Source of the DNA: an uncultured Curvibacter sp.
Lineage (GTDB): Bacteria > Pseudomonadota > Gammaproteobacteria > Burkholderiales > Burkholderiaceae
Direction of reading: 5' to 3'
Length of the DNA stretch: 8,508 nucleotides
Assembly: GCA_946481355.1 (NCBI GenBank)
Contig: CAMLNH010000103.1
Location: 1 to 8,508 of the forward strand
The notes beneath the pieces were generated by a model. It was not told the DNA's origin and did not search any database. It saw only the letters and a list, made by a program, of their open reading frames with translations. The translations under genes and the position numbers were made by a program. Of this stretch, positions 1 through 5,989 are shown piece after piece (within the stretch, counting starts at the first letter, position 1; each line of letters starts with the position of its first letter).

Positions 1-593
1 CCGCCATCGACAAGTTCCAGATGCAGCGCGCCACCGCCATCGGCAGCGCCATCGTGGTGGCGCTGTCGGAAATCTTCCCCGGGCAGGGCATAGACCTGGC
101 CGCCATGATGTACCAGAGCAACCCGCAGCGCGGGCGCCCGCTGGACGCCAACGGCCTGCCGGTGGAAAAGAAAGAGCACACCCCGGTGGCGCCGGGCTCC
201 TACACCTCGGCCGCCATCATCCTGCTGACCGACGGCCAGCGCACCACCGGCGTGGACACCATAGAAGCCGCGCAGATGGCCGCCGACCGCGGCGTGCGCG
301 TCTACACCGTGGGCGTGGGCACGGTGGAGGGCGAGACCATAGGCTTCGAAGGCTGGTCCATGCGCGTGCGGCTGGATGAGGACACCCTGAAGCAGGTGGC
401 CCTGCGCACCCAGGCCGAATACTTCTATGCCGGCACCGCCGACAACCTCAAGAAGGTCTACGAAAACCTGAGCACCCGCCTGACCGTGGAGAAGAAGGAA
501 ACCGAAATCTCCGCGCTGCTGGCGCTGGCCGGCGCGCTCATGGCCTTGCTGGCCAGTGGCCTGTCGCTGTTCTGGTTCAACCGGATTCTTTAG
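1..593 (+). CDS. VWA-domain membrane protein, 3' part (5' end outside window)
   Basis: The reading frame is open from the left edge (first full codon at 3) and ends with TAG at 591-593, so about 196 C-terminal residues are visible. The stretch IILLTDGQRTTG has the buried strand and the TDG aspartate (codon 231-233) of a von Willebrand factor A domain, the third MIDAS metal-binding motif. It is followed by a typical helix and the strand VYTVGVGT. The DxSxS motif must lie upstream of the window. A hydrophobic segment at about 513-581 (ALLALAGALMALLASGLSLF) is a C-terminal membrane anchor, as in BatA/BatB-type VWA proteins, so the domain is probably held at the inner membrane facing the periplasm. 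The exact subfamily cannot be decided from this part. It overlaps the convergent TPR gene by 17 bp. Confidence 0.85.
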   Translation, partial: AIDKFQMQRATAIGSAIVVALSEIFPGQGIDLAAMMYQSNPQRGRPLDANGLPVEKKEHTPVAPGSYTSAAIILLTDGQRTTGVDTIEAAQMAADRGVRVYTVGVGTVEGETIGFEGWSMRVRLDEDTLKQVALRTQAEYFYAGTADNLKKVYENLSTRLTVEKKETEISALLALAGALMALLASGLSLFWFNRIL

Positions 594-957
594 CCAGCGT
601 TTCCACGTTGGCCTGGATGCGCTTGCGCTCCTCGGGCGTGAGGATCTCGGGCAGCAGGCTGCGGTAGACCGCCAGCGCCTCGGTGTTGCGGCCCAGCCGG
701 TGCAGCAGGCCGGCCTTGTGCTCGCTCACGAACACCAGTGCGTAACGGGTGCCGTGCTCGTACCAGGCCAGCGCCCGTTCGTAGTCCTGCTGGTGCTCGC
801 AGCACACCCCCAGGTTCACGCAGACGACGGCCTTGCCCTTGGCGTCCAGGTCGGTTTCCAGCCACGGGCGCAGCGCGATCGCGGCATCGACGAAATCGCC
901 ACGGTCGACCAGCCGGGCCGTGAGGAACAGCGACTGGTTGAAGGCTTCCTGGTCCAT
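577..957 (-). CDS. small TPR-repeat protein
   Basis: 126 aa, no signal peptide or membrane segment, so probably cytosolic. One clear tetratricopeptide unit spans about residues 43-71 (NLGVCCEHQQDYERALAWYE, with the usual small and aromatic positions) and a second about 79-101 (AGLLHRLGRNTEALAVYRSL). This fits a small protein-interaction scaffold; no catalytic motif is seen. The ATG at 957 is preceded by GGAG six bases upstream, which supports this start. Its 3' end overlaps the convergent VWA gene (577-593). TPR proteins are often found beside Bat-type VWA genes, but here the two are convergent, so a shared operon is excluded and a functional link is only a guess. It diverges from the monooxygenase gene with 61 bp between the two starts. 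Confidence 0.75.
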   Translation of the reverse strand: MDQEAFNQSLFLTARLVDRGDFVDAAIALRPWLETDLDAKGKAVVCVNLGVCCEHQQDYERALAWYEHGTRYALVFVSEHKAGLLHRLGRNTEALAVYRSLLPEILTPEERKRIQANVETLAKESG

Positions 958-1004
958 GGCGGGCTCCGGTGGCGGTGGCCGCCCATTGTGTCATCCCCGC
1001 CGGG

Positions 1005-1010
1005 CACAAT
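1005..1010 (+). promoter_or_regulatory. candidate -10 box for a leaderless monooxygenase mRNA
   Basis: CACAAT lies eight bases before the ATG at 1019, and no Shine-Dalgarno-like purine run occurs between it and the start codon. A -10 hexamer in this place would put the transcription start at or within a few bases of the ATG. No convincing -35 box is seen at the usual distance (TTGTGT at 986 is only 13 bp away), so this rests on the -10 match and the missing ribosome-binding site alone. Confidence 0.35.
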
Positions 1011-1018
1011 CGACGCCC

Positions 1019-2209
1019 ATGGATGCGGATGTACTGATCGCCGGCGGCGGCATCGCCGGCCTGGCCTCGGCCATCGCCACGGCGCGCGCCGGCGCCCGCG
1101 TGCGCCTGCTGGAGCAGGCCAGCGCCTGGGGCGAGGTGGGCGCCGGCCTGCAGCTGGGCCCCAACGCCGTGCGCGTGCTGGCCGGCTGGGGCCTGCTGCC
1201 CGCGCTGCAGGCCTGCGCCGCCTTCCCCGATGCCCTGCGCGCCCGCGACAGCCGCAGCGGCCGCGTGCTGGGCACCCTGCGCCTGGGGCAGCAGGCGCTG
1301 CAACGCTACGGCCAGCCCTACGCCACCCTCCACCGTGCCGACCTGCACGGCCTGCTGCTGCAGGCCGCGCAGAACCACGCGGACCTGCAACTGAACACCG
1401 TGGTGAGCCACTGGCAGGGCCACGCCGACCGCGTGGAACTGGCCACCCCGCACGGCCAGCGCCACGCCGGCCACCTGCTGCTGGCCTGCGACGGCGTGTG
1501 GAGCCGCCTGCGCCAGCAACTGCTGAACGACGGCCCACCCCAGCCCACCGGCCACCTGGCCTACCGCGGCCTGCTGCGCCAGACTGACCTGCCCGCGCCG
1601 CTGCGCCAAACCGGCGTGACCGCCTGGCTGGGCCCGCGCCACCACGTGGTGCACTACCCCGTGCGCGGCGGCGATTCGCTCAACGTGGTGGCCGTGGTGC
1701 ACGGCCGGGTGAGCGGCGACGCGCAGGACTGGAGTCACCAGGCCAGCGCCGCCACCCTGAAGGCCACGCTGGGCGAGGTGCACCCCGACCTGCAGGCCGT
1801 GCTGGACGCCGTGGGCGACCAGCCGACCAGCTGGACCCTGTGGCCCCTGCACGACCGCCCACCCCTGCGCGGCGCCCACGAACAGGCCCAGGGCCGCGTG
1901 GCCCTGCTGGGCGACGCCGCCCACCCCATGCGCCCCTACCTGGCCCAGGGCGCGGCCATGGCGCTGGAGGACGCGTGGGCGCTGGGGCTGGCGCTGGGTG
2001 ATGGCTGGCGCGACCGAGTGCCCGCGCTGCTGCAGGGCTGGGCCGCACAGCGCTGGCCGCGCAACGCCTGGGTGCAGGCGCGCTCACGGCGCAACGGGCG
2101 GGTGTTTCACCTGCAAGGCCCGATGCGCTGGGCGCGGGATCTGGCGATGGGGTTGGGTGGGGAGCGGGTGATGGATGTGCCGGGGCTTTACGCAGGGCCG
2201 GAGCGGTGA
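1019..2209 (+). CDS. FAD-dependent aromatic-ring monooxygenase (salicylate / 3-hydroxybenzoate hydroxylase-like)
   Basis: 396 aa, the usual size for group A flavoprotein hydroxylases, which use NAD(P)H and O2 to hydroxylate phenolic acids. The three family signatures are present in order: the N-terminal Rossmann motif GGGIAG (residues 9-14) with an acidic residue at the end of the second strand (E32); the DG motif LACDGVWSRLR (D158-G159), used for FAD and NAD(P)H contact; and the GD motif LLGDAAHPMRP (G298-D299) for the FAD ribose and pyrophosphate. The stretch AYRGLLR (181-187) resembles salicylate and 3-hydroxybenzoate 6-hydroxylases. The start at 1019 was chosen because the Rossmann strand begins at once (MDADVLIAGGG); the upstream open frame to 833 overlaps the divergent TPR gene and is not needed. 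Codon use is extremely GC3-rich, like a resident chromosomal gene. The substrate cannot be read from the sequence, and no ring-cleavage genes are adjacent. Confidence 0.88.
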   Translation: MDADVLIAGGGIAGLASAIATARAGARVRLLEQASAWGEVGAGLQLGPNAVRVLAGWGLLPALQACAAFPDALRARDSRSGRVLGTLRLGQQALQRYGQPYATLHRADLHGLLLQAAQNHADLQLNTVVSHWQGHADRVELATPHGQRHAGHLLLACDGVWSRLRQQLLNDGPPQPTGHLAYRGLLRQTDLPAPLRQTGVTAWLGPRHHVVHYPVRGGDSLNVVAVVHGRVSGDAQDWSHQASAATLKATLGEVHPDLQAVLDAVGDQPTSWTLWPLHDRPPLRGAHEQAQGRVALLGDAAHPMRPYLAQGAAMALEDAWALGLALGDGWRDRVPALLQGWAAQRWPRNAWVQARSRRNGRVFHLQGPMRWARDLAMGLGGERVMDVPGLYAGPER

Positions 2210-2240
2210 AGGTGTGCTGGCCGTTTTAGGCTGAACTGAG

Positions 2241-2435
2241 TCATTCGAGGGCAGTCGCCCGAACGACCGCTGCGATCAGCACCGCGCTTTCGATGGCCAA
2301 CGTTGCGTGCGGGCCCAATACATCCGAAACCGGGCACTCCACCGGATTCGGTTGTACCCAACGCTTCTCGACCAGATAGAAGCCATCAACCACCACGGTC
2401 CCCGTTTTGAGGTCGTGAATCGCTTCCGCCCCTAC
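2241..2435 (-). pseudogene. 5'-truncated C-terminal fragment of an unrecognised protein
   Basis: Between the monooxygenase and the Met-rich gene, the minus strand carries about 64 sense codons ending in TGA (2243-2241). Third positions are about 71% G/C and the peptide looks protein-like: it includes LKTGTVVVDGFYLVEKRW and ends LGPHATLAIESAVL followed by IAAVVRATALE. No ATG start is available. The frame runs upstream only as low-complexity shadow of the Met-rich gene, and this resemblance to a protein begins right where that gene stops (2434-2432). I do not recognise the family. It is most simply the remaining 3' end of a gene lost when the accessory region was joined to the backbone. A chance open frame is the alternative. 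Confidence 0.35.
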
Positions 2436-2932
2436 CTGCGGGGCATGGCGGCCTCGCGGTCCATCATCATTTGCATCATCTGCTCCATCATGGCCATGCG
2501 ACGCTCCATCTGCTGGTGCATTCCCATCATGCCGGCCATGCCTGGCATGCCAGAAGCGCCCGACGCAGAGCCAGAAGCGGGAGCAGATGGCGGCATCATT
2601 CCCATACCACCTTGACTGCCGGCGCTGCCTGCGCCACCCACGCCGCGCATCTGGCCCATCATGCTCATGCCTGAGCGCATGAGCTTCATGTGCTCGTCCA
2701 TCAAGGCGGCGCGCTCAGCAGGGGTCTTGGCCGATTGCATGCGCTGGTGCATCTCCTGCATGGCCTTCATTTGCTTTTCAAAGGCTTCGGGGGTAGTCGG
2801 TGCTTGCGGCGCAGGGGCGCTTCCGGGCGGGTGATGGGCCGAGTGATCTTCGTCGGCTTTTGGGGCCTGGGCAAAGGCACAGCCGGAAACCACGAGAGCG
2901 GCAAGCGTAGAAGCAACGAATCTCTGGCACAT
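2432..2932 (-). CDS. methionine-rich secreted protein or lipoprotein, probable copper binder
   Basis: 166 aa. The start at 2932 is preferred over an upstream in-frame start (2965) because AGGAG lies six bases before it and the protein then opens with a signal peptide. The signal has a lipobox-like VSGC (C18), and a signal peptidase I site after AFA (residue 21) is also possible, so it is either a lipoprotein or a soluble periplasmic protein. The mature chain has a short His cluster (residues 30-34), an amphipathic helix with repeated MxxM spacing (about 50-95), a Gly/Ser/Pro linker, and a Met-packed C-terminal helix (129-163). About 29 methionines fall in the last 112 residues. Clusters like these bind Cu(I) or Ag(I) in known copper-resistance proteins; the role here is inferred from composition. 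It lies 61 bp downstream of the ATP-grasp gene on the same strand, with an FNR-type box between them. Confidence 0.75.
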   Translation of the reverse strand: MCQRFVASTLAALVVSGCAFAQAPKADEDHSAHHPPGSAPAPQAPTTPEAFEKQMKAMQEMHQRMQSAKTPAERAALMDEHMKLMRSGMSMMGQMRGVGGAGSAGSQGGMGMMPPSAPASGSASGASGMPGMAGMMGMHQQMERRMAMMEQMMQMMMDREAAMPRR

Positions 2933-2988
2933 GGTGTTCTCCTGGTGAACGATCAGTTGCAGCATCAGACAATCAGTGCCATTCCAGC

Positions 2989-3002
2989 TTGATTTACATC
3001 AA
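2989..3002 (-). promoter_or_regulatory. perfect FNR/Anr-type box upstream of the Met-rich gene
   Basis: TTGATTTACATCAA matches the FNR/Anr consensus TTGAT-N4-ATCAA with no mismatch. Its centre is about 63 bp upstream of the Met-rich start codon. If it works as a class II activator site (centre at -41.5), transcription would start near 2954 and leave a short leader with the AGGAG site; the -10 there (GATGCT, 2966-2961) is weak. The box overlaps the stop codon of the upstream ATP-grasp gene. A palindrome this exact in the right place is suggestive, but binding is inferred. Confidence 0.5.
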
Positions 3003-4046
3003 TGGCTGCCGCTGTGTGGGCCTTACAACTGCATCCAACTGCTCTTTCACGGTCTTGACGAGCGGCTGGATGGCAGAGGGTGGAAACGGCGATACGCTGC
3101 TGACGTTGATTTCGCAGAGCACGTAAGGTTCTGGCTGCGCAGCGGTGGGCTCGCCCAACATGAAGTCGCAGTCCCACAGCATCGGCAATTGCTCGCGCGC
3201 CAAAGCCACGCGCTGGCGCAACTGTTCGATCCATTGAGTCTCCAGCATCTGCTTCAGGGACTGGAACTGTGGCCAATCCGCTGGGTGGTAGAGCCGCGGC
3301 CCGGGCAAAGGCTGGGGCTGGCCCAACACCGCGGGATACAGGGCATTGATGGCTTGGTGCCCGAAGCCAGCAACCTTGTCGGCCACAAGGTAGGCACGCA
3401 CCATGCCCTCCGCCAGCCTTGCCTGCCAGGCCTGGTCGATCATGTGGCCACCGTTTTCCGGATCAAAGTACGGCCTGAGTTGCTGCATGAAGCCACGCAG
3501 CGTCAACCGTTCTTCCTCACTGCCCCGCTGGGCGTGCTGGACTTTGAGCAAGTCCGATCCTGTCACCGCTTCGACGCGCCAGACGCCCATGCCGCTGTGC
3601 CCACGGTGCTGTTTGAGTACCCGCGGTCCAGCCCTGAGCCGTTGCGGCAACTCGTCAGCGAGCTGGTTCAGGCTATCGACGCGTACGGCATCGCTGCCGA
3701 ACGGCAGATCGCGTACGTCCAGCAGCACATCCTTGGTGCCAAGGCGCAATATCACGTCGGGGTGCGTGCTGACAAAAACCCCGGTCTGTGCAATTTTTCG
3801 CAGGTTCGCGTCGAGCCGGTCGCGCCGATGGCCAGATTCGATGGGGTTGCACCAGACCAGCACCCCATCGACCTTGAGCAACTGCTCGGCCACTTCGTCT
3901 GCGAAGTCATCGTGGTAGACGGCTGGTTCCGCGGCAATGCCGGCCGCAGCAAAGGCCGTGAACAGTGCGGCAAACCGGCTCTCGGCTGGGTCACGGCGAT
4001 CCCGCATGGCGCGGTCCCCCGGGTAGAGCAAGGCGAGGGATGGCAT
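2994..4046 (-). CDS. Cj0069-type protein with ATP-grasp-like features
   Basis: 350 aa, no signal peptide, so cytosolic. ATP-grasp-like elements are visible: RVLKQHRGHSGMGVW (residues 142-156) holds the nucleotide-binding lysine (K145) and the glycine-rich loop, and the C-terminal half has WDCDFMLGE (291-299) and CEINVSSVSPFPP (311-323), which fit the acidic and Asn metal ligands of the fold (D294, E312, N314). The N-terminal stretch (LLYPGDR, then AVYHDDFADEV and GVLVWCNPIESG) matches what I recall of proteins named Cj0069 family, whose reaction is unknown. ATP-grasp enzymes usually join a carboxylate to an amine or thiol through an acylphosphate; the substrate here is not known. The ATG at 4046 has AGGAGG five bases upstream. 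It precedes the Met-rich gene and is divergent from the recombinase gene. Confidence 0.72.
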   Translation of the reverse strand: MPSLALLYPGDRAMRDRRDPAESRFAALFTAFAAAGIAAEPAVYHDDFADEVAEQLLKVDGVLVWCNPIESGHRRDRLDANLRKIAQTGVFVSTHPDVILRLGTKDVLLDVRDLPFGSDAVRVDSLNQLADELPQRLRAGPRVLKQHRGHSGMGVWRVEAVTGSDLLKVQHAQRGSEEERLTLRGFMQQLRPYFDPENGGHMIDQAWQARLAEGMVRAYLVADKVAGFGHQAINALYPAVLGQPQPLPGPRLYHPADWPQFQSLKQMLETQWIEQLRQRVALAREQLPMLWDCDFMLGEPTAAQPEPYVLCEINVSSVSPFPPSAIQPLVKTVKEQLDAVVRPTQRQPLM

Positions 4047-4093
4047 GAAGCCCTCCTGGAAGTCACCGTCGATTGAAACCCTTTAATTGACAC

Positions 4094-4122
4094 ATCGTAG
4101 AGCGGAACCCGCCGCAGCCCAA
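4094..4122 (-). promoter_or_regulatory. candidate sigma-70 promoter of the ATP-grasp gene
   Basis: On the minus strand TTGGGC (4122-4117) and TACGAT (4099-4094) are separated by exactly 17 bp. This places a start near 4087 and gives a leader of about 40 nt containing the AGGAGG site. The -35 matches 3 of 6 and the -10 matches 4 of 6 consensus bases, so it is plausible but not strong. Confidence 0.3.
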
Positions 4123-4183
4123 GCACCGCGACGGCAACTCCTGGGTGCATCCTATGTGACCCTCAACTCGATGGGAGACCATC

Positions 4184-4807
4184 ATGGAAACGACAGGAAA
4201 CACCACACATCGCGAGCCGTGGAACAAGGGCAAGATCGTCGGTCAGAAAGCGCCCTTCAAGCTCAAGGACATCTGGGCACTTCGCGTGCGCCTACAACTG
4301 GATGGCCGGGTTCGTGAACTGGCCCTCTTCAATCTCGGCATCGACAGCAAGCTGCGCGGCTGCGACCTGGTTGCATTGAAAGTCCGAGATGTGTGCCACG
4401 GTGACCTGATGGCAACCCGCGCCATCGTGATGCAGCACAAAACCCAGCGGCCGGTTCAGTTCGAGATCACAGCAGCAACCCGAGATGCCCTGCAGGCGTG
4501 GATCAAACTGGCTGGGCTGAAGTCGGAGGACTTTCTGTTTCCCAGCAGACTGCACGAGTCGCCTCACCTCGGAACCCGACAGTACGCTCGGATTCTTGGA
4601 CATTGGGTCGACGAACTGGGGTTGGACCGCGCCGACTATGGGACGCATTCGATGCGAAGGACCAAGGCGACCTTGATCTACCGACGAACCAAGAACCTTC
4701 GCGCGGTGCAGTTGCTCCTCGGGCACTCCAAGCTGGAGTCGACCGTGAGGTACCTCGGCATTGAAGTCGATGATGCCTTGGAGATTTCCGAACAGACGGA
4801 GATCTGA
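4184..4807 (+). CDS. minimal tyrosine recombinase / integrase
   Basis: 207 aa. The whole catalytic set of a tyrosine recombinase is visible in order: R58 (SKLRGCDL), K86 (MQHKTQRP), H155 and R158 (GTHSMRRTKAT), H181 (LLGHSKLESTVRYLG) and the nucleophile Y190. So it should be able to cut and rejoin DNA through a 3'-phosphotyrosine. The N-terminal core-binding (SAM-like) domain of phage and ICE integrases is missing; the length resembles FimB/FimE-type recombinases that are mostly catalytic domain. The start at 4184 follows GGGAGA at five bases' distance. Short recombinases of this sort are often seen in plasmids and islands beside metal-resistance genes (recollection, not checked). Its target sites are not recognised here. 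It is followed by a hairpin terminator and convergent with the DUF3703 gene. Confidence 0.88.
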   Translation: METTGNTTHREPWNKGKIVGQKAPFKLKDIWALRVRLQLDGRVRELALFNLGIDSKLRGCDLVALKVRDVCHGDLMATRAIVMQHKTQRPVQFEITAATRDALQAWIKLAGLKSEDFLFPSRLHESPHLGTRQYARILGHWVDELGLDRADYGTHSMRRTKATLIYRRTKNLRAVQLLLGHSKLESTVRYLGIEVDDALEISEQTEI

Positions 4808-4817
4808 CGCAGATGAT

Positions 4818-4856
4818 GGCGACCGTCCCCGCCAACGCGCCGGGAAGGTCGCCTTT
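4818..4856 (+). terminator. hairpin terminator after the recombinase gene
   Basis: GGCGACC (4818-4824) pairs with GGTCGCC (4847-4853). After one mismatch the stem continues with TCCC (4826-4829) to GGGA (4842-4845). The right arm is followed by TTTGATTT. The stem begins ten bases after the recombinase stop codon, the normal position for intrinsic termination; the T tract is broken by a G. Confidence 0.55.
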
Positions 4857-4918
4857 GATTTCGACCGCTGAGGTTGAGAGGGGGCTGTAACGTTAGAGGT
4901 TCATGCCGACGCGGCGTT

Positions 4919-5281
4919 TTATCGTCCCCCGGCCTCGTGGATGGTTCGAGCAATGTCGTCTCTCACCGGCATGGGTCGAAAAGCGCTCACATTCGACCGT
5001 CCTGGATTGCCGAGGGGCAGTCGACCCAGTGCGTGACCCAACGGAACCAGGGCCAGCCGCATCAGCTGACCCGCCACCTCCGGCCAGTCACCCTCCCGGC
5101 GTGCCTGGGCAAGCATCAGCACGTGGGTTTTCCAGTGCGGCGCGAATCGCGTCTGACCGACCACGTGCGCGGCCTCCAGCAGCAGCCAGCGCTGGTTGCG
5201 TTCGCTGGCACCTTGGTATCGGGTCAGCAACGTTTCGAACAGCGCAGGGTCGAACGCCACAGAGTCAGTGGGCATGGCCAT
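4919..5281 (-). CDS. DUF3703 family protein
   Basis: 120 aa, no signal peptide. The pattern LLEAAHVVGQTRFAPHW (residues 34-50) and the C-terminal block GHALGRLPLGNPGRSNVSAF (82-101) followed by RPMPV are what I know as DUF3703, a small family common beside metal-efflux genes and without an established function. The start at 5281 is fixed by GGAGG six bases upstream; a second ATG at 5275 is less well placed. The frame upstream to 5407 lies inside the transporter gene and is a shadow. The gene overlaps the end of the CDF gene by 17 bp, so the two are almost certainly co-transcribed and translationally coupled. Conserved His residues (H39, H49, H83) make metal binding or an accessory role to the transporter thinkable, but that is inference. 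Confidence 0.8.
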   Translation of the reverse strand: MAMPTDSVAFDPALFETLLTRYQGASERNQRWLLLEAAHVVGQTRFAPHWKTHVLMLAQARREGDWPEVAGQLMRLALVPLGHALGRLPLGNPGRSNVSAFRPMPVRDDIARTIHEAGGR

Positions 5282-5909
5282 GTTGTGCCTCCATATCGAG
5301 TTCACCGCGAGCCTGACGCAGCACCTGCCAACCACCATGCAGCGCCAGCGCCGCCATGAGGCTTGCGACAGCCAAGTCGGGCCAGGCGCTTCCAGTACCA
5401 AAAACACCGAGTGCGGCCACCATCACGGCAATGTTCCCTATGGCGTCATTGCGGGTGCAAAGCCACACGCTGCGCATGTTGGCGTCACCTTCGCGGAACG
5501 CATAAAGCATCCAGGCCACCGCCAAATTGGACAGCAGTGCGAGCACGGCGACCAGGCCCATCGTGGCCGCATGGGGCACTTCTGCGTTCCAGACCGCCCA
5601 GATGGCACTGCCCAGCACATACAGGCCGAAGCCGATCATGCTCACGGCCTTGGCGACGGCCGCGCGGGCCCGCCAAGCCAGTGCGGCCGCCAGCACCGCC
5701 AGCGAGACGCCGTAGTTCAGCGCATCGCCGGCGAAGTCAATTGCATCGGCCAGCAACGCCAATGAGCCAGCACCCACGCTGCCAGCCACTTCCACCAGAA
5801 ACATGGCGGCGTTGATCAGCAGGGCGATCCACAGGATGCGTCGATAGCGGCGCAGGTTCTGAATGGCCTGGGCGGGTGGGGTGTTGTGGTCACAGCAATG
5901 GGCGGACAT
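5265..5909 (-). CDS. short cation diffusion facilitator (heavy-metal efflux transporter)
   Basis: 214 aa with six predicted membrane segments (roughly residues 24-42, 50-70, 85-105, 115-135, 155-172, 177-195), the core of a CDF proton/metal antiporter of the inner membrane. The metal site expected from TM2 and TM5 reads DxxxD (D58, D62, in ADAIDFAGDALNY) and CxxxD (C151, D155, in WLCTRNDAIGN). The cysteine replaces the His of Zn transporters such as YiiP, which suits softer metals such as Cd or Pb (inference). The C-terminal cytosolic domain of classic CDFs is absent; only a short tail ending HGHAH remains, and the N-terminus carries HCCDH (4-8). ATG at 5909 has GGAG eight bases upstream and is preferred over the TTG just before it. 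It is divergent from the CadR/PbrR-like gene and driven by the MerR-type promoter between them. Confidence 0.87.
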   Translation of the reverse strand: MSAHCCDHNTPPAQAIQNLRRYRRILWIALLINAAMFLVEVAGSVGAGSLALLADAIDFAGDALNYGVSLAVLAAALAWRARAAVAKAVSMIGFGLYVLGSAIWAVWNAEVPHAATMGLVAVLALLSNLAVAWMLYAFREGDANMRSVWLCTRNDAIGNIAVMVAALGVFGTGSAWPDLAVASLMAALALHGGWQVLRQARGELDMEAQHGHAH

Positions 5910-5934
5910 CAAGGTTTCTCCGGTTGATGGCGGT

Positions 5935-5965
5935 ATTTCAAACCCTGTAGCCGCTACAGTGTCAA
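5935..5965 (-). promoter_or_regulatory. MerR-type promoter with 19-bp spacer and dyad operator
   Basis: On the minus strand, TTGACA (5965-5960, a perfect -35) and TGAAAT (5940-5935, a weak -10) are separated by 19 bp, the over-long spacer typical of promoters that MerR proteins untwist when metal binds. The spacer contains the perfect inverted repeat CTGTAG-CCG-CTACAG (5945-5959), very like the known CadR/PbrR operators. The promoter faces the CDF and DUF3703 genes; the regulator gene starts 24 bp beyond the -35 on the other strand and is probably controlled by the same site. Confidence 0.88.
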
Positions 5966-5989
5966 CACCTGCCTCAATGTTTTTCGGCC

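Noticed and set aside
590..1924. Long minus-strand open frame (444 codons) antisense to the monooxygenase
   Set aside because: It covers the monooxygenase and part of the TPR gene, has a low-complexity Ala/Gly/His/Gln composition, and no family motifs. It is a shadow of very GC-rich coding on the other strand.
2307..2615. Plus-strand 102-codon frame across the gene fragment and the Met-rich gene
   Set aside because: It runs into the antisense of Met codons (Ile/His/Cys-rich) and lacks a ribosome-binding site; the minus-strand reading is more protein-like throughout.
2976..4076. Plus-strand open frame of 366 codons opposite the ATP-grasp gene
   Set aside because: The minus-strand frame has a strong ribosome-binding site and ATP-grasp-like motifs. 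The plus-strand translation has no recognisable domain and is the antisense shadow.
4087..4092. Perfect TTGACA as a -35 box for the recombinase
   Set aside because: No A/T-rich -10 hexamer occurs 15-19 bp downstream; that stretch is almost pure G/C.
4886..4900. TAACGTTA palindrome followed by GTTAGAG as an integron attC or attI core
   Set aside because: The core does not fit GTTRRRY (last base is G), there is no paired RYYYAAC box at a proper distance, and the nearby recombinase lacks the integron-integrase features.
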